Assembly: GCA_017449525.1 (NCBI GenBank)
Contig: JAFTFL010000018.1
Coordinates: 62,001-126,000 of the forward strand
Length of the DNA: 64,000 bases
Source of the DNA: Bacteroidales bacterium
Lineage (GTDB): Bacteria; Bacteroidota; Bacteroidia; Bacteroidales; P3
Reading direction: 5' to 3'
Part shown: positions 55,196 to 61,966 of the stretch, piece after piece
How the letters are laid out: each line of letters opens with the position of its first letter
Position numbering within the stretch: the first letter of the stretch is position 1
Position numbers and translations under genes: made by a program
Notes under the pieces: generated by a model
Seen by the model: only the letters and a program-made list of their open reading frames with translations
Told to the model about the DNA's origin: nothing
Database searches by the model: none

Positions 55196-55633
55196 ATGAA
55201 GCATAGTCTATTAGTTTTAAACAAAAAAAGAACACTACGACACCTTTTCTCGAGCGCAATTCTGTGTACAATGCTTGTCTCCGGAATTCAACTTGAGGCA
55301 CAAAACGACCAACAACCAAGGCCAACAGCGCAGAGAGACAGCGCGGCTGCGGACAGCATGAGAACGGCTCAGAACACGAAAAAGCCCACCTCTGCATGGT
55401 TCGCCCCAAATCCAGCTGGCAACGTAACGACACTCCATGTGCGCAACATGCCGGGAAAGGCAACAGTAGAACTGGTAGACCTAAACGGACACCCTGTACG
55501 AAGTCAAGCCTACTACTTCGAGAGCGAAGACAAAGTGGCCATCATCGTGTCCGACCTTGATGCAGGCTCTTACTTTGTAAGAATACAAGGAGAAGATGCC
55601 TTGCTGGTGAGAAAGTTGGTAATCCAACATTAG
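55196..55633 (+). CDS. Very small T9SS-sorted protein (little more than a type A sorting domain)
   Basis: A 145-residue protein. Residues 1-36 form a signal peptide (LFSSAILCTMLVSGIQLEAQ). A polar linker of about 30 residues (QRPTAQRDSAAADS-like) follows, and residues about 68-145 are a complete T9SS type A C-terminal domain: WFAPNPAGNVTTLHV, VELVDLNGHPVRSQ, LDAGSYFVRIQGEDALLVRKLVI. There is no recognisable cargo domain. It may be a mini-cargo, a surface peptide or a competitor/reporter for T9SS sorting; which one is open. It converges on the sigma/anti-sigma pair. Confidence 0.8.
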   Translation: MKHSLLVLNKKRTLRHLFSSAILCTMLVSGIQLEAQNDQQPRPTAQRDSAAADSMRTAQNTKKPTSAWFAPNPAGNVTTLHVRNMPGKATVELVDLNGHPVRSQAYYFESEDKVAIIVSDLDAGSYFVRIQGEDALLVRKLVIQH

Positions 55634-55636
55634 AAA

Positions 55637-55672
55637 GGGGCATCCCTCTCCTACTACAGGATGAGTTGCCCC
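55637..55672. terminator. Possible hairpin between convergent genes
   Basis: GGGGCATCC (55637) pairs with GGATGAGTTGCCCC (about 55659-55672) with a bulge. On the minus strand CCCCTTTCTAATG follows. Weak T-run. Confidence 0.4.
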
Positions 55673-55691
55673 GACGACAGAGGAGACAAAA

Positions 55692-56612
55692 CTACTTGCG
55701 CTTGATGACAAGCACTCCGCGGCGCACCGAAGGACAGCCCTGCGCACTCAACACGAAGAAGTAGTTACCATCGGCCACCCCCTCACCACAAAACAGGTTG
55801 TCGTAGTTGCGGTTTTCGTACACGCACTTGCCCGAAGCCGCGTAAACTCTAAGGTGCATCACGCTATAACCCACCGCGGGTTGCACCTCGAAACAGTCAT
55901 TAACGCCGTCGAAGTTTGGGGTTATTAGATTGGGAGCCGTTGTGGGTAAACAGGGTTCCTCGATCGTATCGACGGCGTTTCTCTTTTCTTCTTGGTTCGG
56001 TTTTGTACTCATGGTCGGCTTCGGCTCTGGGGTGAGCGTGGCATAGTAGTCATCAACTCCAGTTGCCTGGTGTGGGATATCCTGGTGCTCGTTCATGGGG
56101 GTCGCATTGTGCGTAGGAGAGATTTCACCGAGCAAATCATCGGTGTTCACCAACTTACTGCCGTGTCGATTTTCCTCAGCCGAAGAAGGTATTGCTGCCA
56201 CCTCAGCGACAGCAGGCTTGTTCTTCCGCGCCAAAGGACGTCCCGAAGTGGTCTGCTGCTGCTTATGGTCTGCTGCTGGGGACTCAACGGCCTGGGCTGT
56301 TTGCAGCGCGCGACTTGAAGTCGACTCTTCCTGCGAGGGCATCTCTCCGTTTGCAGCCACCATGTGGGCGGCATTTTCCCCTGGCCAAAGCGCCACCACA
56401 GCCAACACCACCACAGCCAACACCACAAGACTGACTATGGCTGCGCCCTTCGAGAAGTGCCAACTCGTCGGTCGCTTGTCAGCCTTTGTTCCCTCGTCCG
56501 CGGCAGCATTAGCCTCGCCCAGAGCCGACTCTATACGAGACCATGCCTGGCGCGGCGGTTCTTCTGTCGCCTCGCGAAGGTTCTCCCTGACAAGTTCTTC
56601 TATTGATTTCAT
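55692..56612 (-). CDS. Membrane protein, probable anti-sigma factor with C-terminal CHU_C (T9SS type B-like) domain
   Basis: A 306-residue protein. Residues 1-55 are a soluble acidic/helical N-terminus (SIEELVRENLREATEEPPRQAW), like the cytoplasmic part of ECF anti-sigma factors. One transmembrane helix spans about 57-76. A long low-complexity extracytoplasmic linker follows. The last 80 residues match the gliding-motility CHU_C domain: APNLITPNFDGVNDCFEV, LRVYAASGKCVYENRNYDN, GVADGNYFFVLSA, RRGVLVIKRK, with extra cysteines. There is no N-terminal signal peptide, so the domain should stay in the periplasm on a membrane anchor. It lies 71 bp after an ECF sigma factor on the same strand. The anti-sigma role is inferred from position and topology. 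Confidence 0.72.
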   Translation of the reverse strand: MKSIEELVRENLREATEEPPRQAWSRIESALGEANAAADEGTKADKRPTSWHFSKGAAIVSLVVLAVVVLAVVALWPGENAAHMVAANGEMPSQEESTSSRALQTAQAVESPAADHKQQQTTSGRPLARKNKPAVAEVAAIPSSAEENRHGSKLVNTDDLLGEISPTHNATPMNEHQDIPHQATGVDDYYATLTPEPKPTMSTKPNQEEKRNAVDTIEEPCLPTTAPNLITPNFDGVNDCFEVQPAVGYSVMHLRVYAASGKCVYENRNYDNLFCGEGVADGNYFFVLSAQGCPSVRRGVLVIKRK

Positions 56613-56642
56613 GATTCTATTTCCTTGTTCTTCCTACAGGCT

Positions 56643-56667
56643 ATACACCTATAACATATATGTGTAT
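56643..56667 (-). promoter_or_regulatory. AT-rich palindromic motif between sigma and anti-sigma genes
   Basis: Minus-strand ATACACATATATGTTATAGGTGTAT is an imperfect palindrome with ATACAC/GTGTAT ends, about 30 nt before the anti-sigma start codon. Same family as the other ACCTATAA motifs. Confidence 0.4.
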
Positions 56668-56683
56668 TCCTGTCGTGATAATC

Positions 56684-57241
56684 TCATTGTGTTCTTAGAT
56701 ACGACTCGCCCAGCATACGTTCCAGTCCAATCTGCATGCGCATACGAGCTCGTTGATAAGTGCCCCTCACCGTCGACCCAGGCATATTTAACCGCTCAGC
56801 CACCTCGCCATAGGGCATTTCCTCTACAGCCACCAGGTTGAACACGAGGCGCTCTCGTGGCGAAAGTGTATCAAGACAACGCTTGATACAGTCGTTCACC
56901 TCACCACGTTCAAGGCTGTCCATCACCTTGGGAGCAGCCACATCGTTCTCACCATCGAGCGGAATCGACCGATGTCTACTTTCGTGTGAATAGCTGGAGA
57001 TAGCGGTATTGACGAAAATGCGGTACATCCACCCCTCGAAATTTCCACGCCCCGCGTAGTCGCCGATATGGGAAAAGACCGACATGAAGCCCTCCACCAA
57101 CAAGTCTTCCGCATGTTGACTGTCCATTGCGTAGCGGCGACAAAGGGCATAGAAACGTGGACTGAACCGTTCGTACAGTTCCTTCTGGCAACTCGCGTCG
57201 CTCGCCTTGCATCCCTCTATAAGCCGAGATAGGTCTGTCAT
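56684..57241 (-). CDS. ECF RNA polymerase sigma factor
   Basis: About 185 residues from MTDLSRLIEG at 57241; the frame to 57286 adds 15 poorly convincing residues. Sigma region 2: ELYERFSPRFYALCRRYAMDSQHAEDLLVEGFMSVF and FEGWMYRIFVNTAISSY. Region 4: LDTLSPRERLVFNLVAVEEMPYGEVAERLNMPGSTVRGTYQRARMRMQ, a helix-turn-helix for -35 recognition. It should direct RNA polymerase to an envelope-related regulon. The regulator is probably the next gene. Confidence 0.93.
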   Translation of the reverse strand: MTDLSRLIEGCKASDASCQKELYERFSPRFYALCRRYAMDSQHAEDLLVEGFMSVFSHIGDYAGRGNFEGWMYRIFVNTAISSYSHESRHRSIPLDGENDVAAPKVMDSLERGEVNDCIKRCLDTLSPRERLVFNLVAVEEMPYGEVAERLNMPGSTVRGTYQRARMRMQIGLERMLGESYLRTQ

Positions 57242-57479
57242 GTCAACTGCTATGACTCCATTACGCCTGTATACGTTCGCCCACACCCTTTAAAAAGAGT
57301 TAAACACCGCCTCGCTTTCCATCCTTCTACAGCTCTGCACCTATCTATTTATCGCTGCTGTATAGTCAACCCATCACCTCTTTTCTTTCCACCATGCGGC
57401 ACACCTCAAAATTGCACCATCTGCGCCCCTCGCTTCCTCACCGTGCAACACATCACAGAATGCAGAACTATTTGATATG

Positions 57480-57487
57480 CAAAGATA
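57480..57487 (-). promoter_or_regulatory. Promoter -7 box for the ECF sigma gene
   Basis: Minus-strand TATCTTTG followed by CA, preceded by ATATTTTTTTTG. Leader of about 235 nt. The promoter shares its AT tract with the divergent SPFH promoter. Confidence 0.55.
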
Positions 57488-57498
57488 CAAAAAAAATA

Positions 57499-57530
57499 TT
57501 TGGTCAGTCGTTGGATAATACATACTTTTG
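57499..57530 (+). promoter_or_regulatory. Complete -33/-7 promoter for the SPFH operon
   Basis: TTTG at 57499-57502, a 20-bp spacer and TACTTTTG at 57523-57530, a textbook match to the Bacteroidota primary-sigma consensus (TTTG, 19-21 bp, TAnnTTTG). It rules out a SPFH start upstream of about 57540. Confidence 0.8.
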
Positions 57531-57599
57531 CGTTGTGATATCAAAATAATATCACAACGAAATAAGCAATCATATTCAACAACAAAAACAAAAAGTACT

Positions 57600-58577
57600 A
57601 TGGAAACAAAAGAATTTATCCGAGAAGTGAAGGCCAAAAACAATGGTTTTCTACACCTGGTGCTCAACCTCATCCTGCTGGCAGCCTTTGTATTCATTAC
57701 CATATTGCTGGCAAAAATGCCCTGCATGACGCGCGACAACGGCGACCCTACTGGCTGGATAGCACTGCCCATCATTACGGGATGCTTGTTCACCTTCCTC
57801 TACACGCTGCACTGTGTCGGCTTCATGATCATACAACCAAACCAGTGCCGCGTGCTCACTTTCTTTGGGCGCTACGTTGGCACCGTAACTGCCAACGGCT
57901 TTTTCTGGATGAACCCCTTCTACAACAAGCGTAGGCTTTCGCTTCGCGCCCGCAACGTGGATGTGGAGCCAATCAAAGTGAATGACAAGAATGGTAACCC
58001 GATAATGATAGGCCAAGTGTTGGTGTGGAAAGTTCGCGACACATACAAGGCGTGCTTCAACATTGATGTAGACAGCCTGGCAGGCAACAACAACAGCGCG
58101 ACATCACAGCAGGTGCTGAAGGGTTACGACAGCTTTGTAAACGTGCAAAGCGATGCGGCCCTGCGCAAAGTGGCTGGGCTATATGCCTACGACAACATGG
58201 ACCACAACGACACAGGTCTCACGCTACGCTCGGGCGGAGAGGAGATCAACGAGCGCTTAGAACAAGAACTGCGCAGCCGTCTCTCCATAGCAGGTATAGA
58301 GGTTGTCGAGGCGCGCATCAACTACTTGGCCTACGCCGCCGAGATTGCCAGCGTGATGCTGCGCCGTCAACAGGCTGACGCTATCATATCGGCACGCGAG
58401 AAGATTGTGGAAGGCGCCGTCAGTATGGTTGACCTCGCGCTGAAGAAACTCGACACGGAGCATATTGTCGAACTTGACGAGGAGCGCAAGGCTGCCATGG
58501 TCAGCAACCTGCTCGTGGTGCTCTGCTCCGACGACTCCGCCACCCCCGTCATCAACGCTGGCACACTCTACCAGTAA
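57600..58577 (+). CDS. SPFH/Band 7 domain membrane protein
   Basis: About 325 residues from the ATG at 57600 (METKEFIREVK). Two N-terminal hydrophobic segments (about 21-39 and 58-80) anchor it. The SPFH domain follows (YIQPNQCRVLTFFGRYVGT-like start, FFWMNPFYNKRRLSLRARN, IMIGQVLVWKV) and then a helical region (EINERLEQELRSRLSIAGIEVVEARINYLAYAAEIA, ARQQADAIISAREKIVEGAV) typical of the oligomer-forming stalk. SPFH proteins form membrane microdomain cages, often with proteases. It starts an operon with a small ribbon-helix-helix protein. Confidence 0.88.
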   Translation: METKEFIREVKAKNNGFLHLVLNLILLAAFVFITILLAKMPCMTRDNGDPTGWIALPIITGCLFTFLYTLHCVGFMIIQPNQCRVLTFFGRYVGTVTANGFFWMNPFYNKRRLSLRARNVDVEPIKVNDKNGNPIMIGQVLVWKVRDTYKACFNIDVDSLAGNNNSATSQQVLKGYDSFVNVQSDAALRKVAGLYAYDNMDHNDTGLTLRSGGEEINERLEQELRSRLSIAGIEVVEARINYLAYAAEIASVMLRRQQADAIISAREKIVEGAVSMVDLALKKLDTEHIVELDEERKAAMVSNLLVVLCSDDSATPVINAGTLYQ

Positions 58578-58586
58578 GCACTCCAG

Positions 58587-58625
58587 GGTGCGGAGCCGTG
58601 CGGTTCTGCACCCATTCTCCGCACC
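58587..58625 (+). other. Two-part hairpin just upstream of the ribbon-helix-helix gene
   Basis: GGTGCGGA (58587-58594) pairs with TCCGCACC (58618-58625), enclosing GTGC GGTTCT GCAC. No T-run follows. The structure ends 6 nt before the next start codon, so it could limit translation of that gene or protect the SPFH mRNA end. Confidence 0.45.
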
Positions 58626-58631
58626 ATCATC

Positions 58632-58829
58632 ATGAAAAAGTCCTTCGTGCTTCGCCTCGACACCGATGCGTTCACTGCCGTCGAGCAGTGGGCCAACGAC
58701 GAGTTTCGCAGTGTCAACGGGCAGCTGGAGTGGATTATATCTGAGGCTCTAAAGAAGGCTCACCGACATCCATCACAGCAAAAGAACAAACGCAAGCCAA
58801 ATGAAGAATCACAACCAGACAACATGTAA
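58632..58829 (+). CDS. Small Arc-type ribbon-helix-helix protein
   Basis: A 65-residue protein. MKKSFVLRLDTDAFTAVEQWANDEFRSVNGQLEWIISEALKKA reads as one Arc/MetJ ribbon-helix-helix unit: a short beta strand (SFVLRLD), helix A and helix B with GQLEWIISEAL. The tail is basic and Asn/Lys-rich. Such proteins bind DNA as dimers and often repress their own operon. In Bacteroidota it commonly follows a SPFH gene. No toxin partner is visible. It overlaps the next gene by 29 bp. Confidence 0.75.
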   Translation: MKKSFVLRLDTDAFTAVEQWANDEFRSVNGQLEWIISEALKKAHRHPSQQKNKRKPNEESQPDNM

Positions 58830-59310
58830 ACTGCTGGTGGTCGTGGCAGCCGTCGTGCTGGTCGGAGCCACATTGACCGCCCTATTGCTCCACCCCTCCT
58901 GTCACACCGGTGTCGACAGCCATGCAGGTTCCACGCTCCAAACCCTCATTCTCTGCTTCGCCGACTTAGTGGCCTGCGGAGCCATGCTACTCGTGTTGCG
59001 CTATCCTCACTTGCAAGCCCATAACTACACCTTCGCACGCATTGGGGGACGCTGGCGCACCTTCTCGGTGGCCGAGCTCAATGACCCAGAAGGGCAGCGA
59101 TACCGCTCTACGGGCGTTTCCATTGTGGCCATCACGCTGCTCACCTCTATCGTTATGTTTGAAAGCATGCTGCCTGCAGCCATCGTTTGGACGGTGTGCG
59201 GCCTGCTGATTGTGCTGGTGGTGATTGTCAACGCCCGCACCGAGGCTCGGTTAGCTCGGCAGAGCAACCTGTTTGATAACCCTGCAAGAGACAGCAAACA
59301 CCCCCAGTAG
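58801..59310 (+). CDS. Membrane protein of unknown function
   Basis: A 169-residue protein I do not recognise. Four transmembrane segments are visible: about 9-29 (LLVVVAAVVLVGATLTALLL), 45-63, 101-119 and 126-145. Residues 64-100 between the second and third are soluble and end in PEGQRYRSTG. The C-terminus is charged (ARTEARLARQ). The start is inside the ribbon-helix-helix gene, in a different frame, so the two are probably co-translated. It is followed by the ABC transporter gene after 58 bp. DUF-type proteins of this kind accompany SPFH loci in Bacteroidales. Confidence 0.6.
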   Translation: MKNHNQTTCKLLVVVAAVVLVGATLTALLLHPSCHTGVDSHAGSTLQTLILCFADLVACGAMLLVLRYPHLQAHNYTFARIGGRWRTFSVAELNDPEGQRYRSTGVSIVAITLLTSIVMFESMLPAAIVWTVCGLLIVLVVIVNARTEARLARQSNLFDNPARDSKHPQ

Positions 59311-59368
59311 TCTGCATCCTTTTTCTCCCATCAAATTTTCACCCACCCACTGTTCTACACTGCACACC

Positions 59369-60145
59369 ATGGACGAACTCCTCCGCGTAGAGCATCTGCG
59401 CAAGACGTTTACCCTCAGTCGTAAGCAGCAGCGAACCCTGCACCTCGACAGCCACCACATCGTGGCGGTAAACGACCTCTCATTCACCGCCAACCGAGGC
59501 GAGATATTCGGCCTTTTAGGACCCAACGGCGCAGGCAAGACCACCACACTCCGCATGCTGGCCACCCTATTGTCGCCCGACAGTGGCGACGCCCTCCTTG
59601 ACGGCTGCAGCGTGGTGCGTCAGCCCGAAGCCGTCAGGGCGCGCATCGGCTTTCTGACCAGCGAACTGAAACTGGAAGAATTCTTCACACCGCGCTACCT
59701 GTTCGACTTCTTCGGCCGTCTGCACGGCGTGGCACCTGCCGACATCGCCTCTCGGAGAGCGGACCTTTTCCAGCGCTTCGGCATAGACCGCTTTGCTGAC
59801 ACGCGCATAGCCAACCTTTCGACAGGCATGAAGCAGAAGACGTCGCTCGTCATCTCTCTGGTACACAATCCCGACGTCATCGTGTTCGACGAGCCCACCA
59901 ACGGCCTTGATGTCATCACCGCGCGCAGCGTAACCGACTTCCTCTTGGAGTTGCGCAGTCAGGGCAAGACCGTCATTCTCTCCACCCACATCTTCAGTCT
60001 CGTAGAGCGCCTGTGCAACCGTGTCGGCATCATCATTGACGGGAGCATGGTGGCCTGCGGCCAACCCGACGAGTTGCGCGGCACAACCACTTTGGAGGAC
60101 TACTTCTTCGACCTTTACACCCAACAGAAAGGAGCCACAACATGA
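59369..60145 (+). CDS. ABC transporter ATP-binding protein (NatA-like)
   Basis: About 258 residues from MDELLRVEHLRK at 59369. Walker A GPNGAGKTT, Q-loop region LTSELKLEEFFT, signature LSTGMKQKTSLVISL (LSGGQ-like, S-T-G-M), Walker B VIVFDEPTNGLD and the H-loop ILSTHIF. It matches the NatA/CcmA class of export ATPases, usually for sodium or small hydrophobic molecules. It overlaps the permease gene by ATGA, so the two form one exporter. Confidence 0.92.
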   Translation: MDELLRVEHLRKTFTLSRKQQRTLHLDSHHIVAVNDLSFTANRGEIFGLLGPNGAGKTTTLRMLATLLSPDSGDALLDGCSVVRQPEAVRARIGFLTSELKLEEFFTPRYLFDFFGRLHGVAPADIASRRADLFQRFGIDRFADTRIANLSTGMKQKTSLVISLVHNPDVIVFDEPTNGLDVITARSVTDFLLELRSQGKTVILSTHIFSLVERLCNRVGIIIDGSMVACGQPDELRGTTTLEDYFFDLYTQQKGATT

Positions 60146-61341
60146 GCCACAACATCATCAACATCATACGCAAAGAGTGCGCGCGCTTTTTCGGTGATAA
60201 AGCACTCGTCTTCACGGCCATCATCATGCCCGGACTCCTACTCTACCTGGTCTACACCTTCGTCGGCCGAGGGCTGTCCCACGCCCAGCTGAATGAGCCC
60301 GAGCCTCCGGCCGTGGTCTACATGGAGAACCGCCCACGCGAACTATCTCCACTACTCGACTCCCTGCCATTGCACTGCATCACCTACGGCTTCGACACAG
60401 CTCACGTGCTCGACCTCATCCGCGAAAAGGAGTCGGGCGTGGCGCTCGTTCAATTTCCTCCCCAGTTCATCACCACCTCCGCACCGCAGCAAGCGGCCAC
60501 GCAGCCCCCACTCATCCGCATCAGCTACAACCCCTCCTCGCTCACCTCCGCGCGAAGCTACGACCTACTGACACACACCCTCAGAGCCTACGAACACTCG
60601 GTGTGTCCCCTGTTCGACATCGACGCGCACCCCCTTTCCTCCACTACCCTCTCCTCTGGCGACAGCAACCCCACCGACAAGGTAGCAGCCGACGTGCAGT
60701 CCCTGCTCAGCGAAGTCCTCCCCATGCTGATACTGATGATGCTGTTTGCAGGCTGCATGGCCGTAGCCCCCACCTCTATTGCAGGCGAGAAAGAACGCGG
60801 CACCATTGCCACCCTACTCGTAACACCACTAAATCGCAACGAGTTGGCCTGGGGGAAAATACTCAGTCTCTCTTGCTTCGCATTGCTCAGTGGAGTGTCC
60901 AGCATGGCCGGCATCATGCTCTCACTGCCCCAACTCATCAGCAGCGGAGGCATCCACATCAGCACGGGCAACTACCCTGCATCGCACCTGCTGGCACTGT
61001 TGCTCGTCGTGCTGAGCACCGTGCTGATGCTCATAGGCCTCATCAGCATCATATCGGCACTGGCCACCAGCGTCAAGCAAGCCACATCCTTCGTTTCACC
61101 GCTCATGTTCGTAGTGATGTTCGTGGGGCTCGCACCAGTCTTTGGAGCGCATGGCGACAGCATCGCCCTCTACCTCGTGCCACTGCACAACAGCGTGCTG
61201 TGCATGACCGACATATTCAGCCAGCACATCCACCCCGGCACTCTCACCATAGCCATCACCATCAACCTGGTCATCACCGCCCTGGAAGCATGGCTGCTCA
61301 CGCGCCTATTCAACAGCGAGCGCATCATGTTCTCACACTGA
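60142..61341 (+). CDS. ABC transporter permease (NatB/ABC-2 type)
   Basis: A 399-residue ABC-2 permease. One helix near the N-terminus (about 17-37) is followed by a large extracytoplasmic loop of about 150 residues. Five further helices span about 190-395. The cytoplasmic coupling loop KERGTIATLLVTPLNRNELAWGKI is diagnostic of the NatB/YhaP group. With the preceding ATPase it should export Na+ or an organic compound. The substrate is unknown. Confidence 0.9.
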   Translation: MSHNIINIIRKECARFFGDKALVFTAIIMPGLLLYLVYTFVGRGLSHAQLNEPEPPAVVYMENRPRELSPLLDSLPLHCITYGFDTAHVLDLIREKESGVALVQFPPQFITTSAPQQAATQPPLIRISYNPSSLTSARSYDLLTHTLRAYEHSVCPLFDIDAHPLSSTTLSSGDSNPTDKVAADVQSLLSEVLPMLILMMLFAGCMAVAPTSIAGEKERGTIATLLVTPLNRNELAWGKILSLSCFALLSGVSSMAGIMLSLPQLISSGGIHISTGNYPASHLLALLLVVLSTVLMLIGLISIISALATSVKQATSFVSPLMFVVMFVGLAPVFGAHGDSIALYLVPLHNSVLCMTDIFSQHIHPGTLTIAITINLVITALEAWLLTRLFNSERIMFSH

Positions 61342-61397
61342 TTTACACCGCTAACGCAGGAAAGAAGAGGGCACCTCAGCACATCCGTCGGGCTGAC

Positions 61398-61435
61398 GAA
61401 GAGGGAGTTCGGCCTCCTTACCCCTCTTCTTTCCG
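61398..61435 (+). terminator. Probable terminator after the ABC exporter genes
   Basis: GAAGAGGG (61398-61405) pairs with CCCTCTTC (61422-61429), enclosing a GGAG TTCGG CCTCC hairpin, followed by TTTCC. The inner GGAGTTCGGCCTC also occurs in element D (near 54806). Confidence 0.6.
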
Positions 61436-61445
61436 CAAAAAAGCG

Positions 61446-61860
61446 TACCTTTGCATCGTCATCCCCCCTGGTGCAACACCCCGAAAATCAACTCCCACTG
61501 GGGGACATTCCCCACCACATCACCCCTTCCCCAACAGAGCATCCGTACCACACCCGCACGGATGGAGACCCGTTGCCGTACAGCACCGCAGGGGCACACG
61601 CTATGCATCCCTATCTTCCAACTTGTTGCGAAGCCATAATGCCGTACGGCACCGCATCCCCAAGCGTACAGTTTGTGCACGCATGCCGTACGGCGTAGCC
61701 ACGTGTGCACAACAGCACTGCGGCCTCTGCTCCAGCGCACACACCTCGCCCCCCCTGAGCCACAATCACACAACCCCTGAGACGGCATATCACAGGACAG
61801 GTATTGCCATGCCGACGTGCCACACCAGAAGCCTCGGCAACCTCCGACCGTACCAGTTCA
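61446..61860 (+). repeat. Intergenic element E: promoter, C-rich tract, GCCGTACGGC palindromes
   Basis: TACCTTTG at 61446-61453, preceded by CCGCAAAAAAGCG, then CA and a C-rich stretch. Palindrome copies follow: TCCGTACC (61542), GCCGTACAGCA (61575), GCCGTACGGCAC (61641), GCGTACAG (61664), GCCGTACGGCG (61685) and CCGTACC (61848). It lies between the exporter operon and the second adhesin. Confidence 0.6.
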
Positions 61861-61920
61861 ACAACAACACGATTCTAAGTGGCACCGAGCAGATTTTTCC
61901 TCACATCATAAAGTTTTTGC

Positions 61921-61928
61921 TATCTTTG
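61921..61928 (+). promoter_or_regulatory. Promoter -7 box for the second adhesin gene
   Basis: TATCTTTG followed by CA. Leader of about 35 nt. Confidence 0.65.
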
Positions 61929-61966
61929 CAGTGCTAATTGTGATAATAAAAATAACCGCATTACAC

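Noticed and set aside
57528..57599. Upstream start of the SPFH frame
   Set aside because: It would begin inside the -7 box at 57523-57530; the ATG at 57600 is used instead.
60603..61937. 444-codon frame overlapping the ABC permease and element E
   Set aside because: Out of frame with a well-supported permease; Arg/His/Pro-rich composition typical of a frame-shifted reading.
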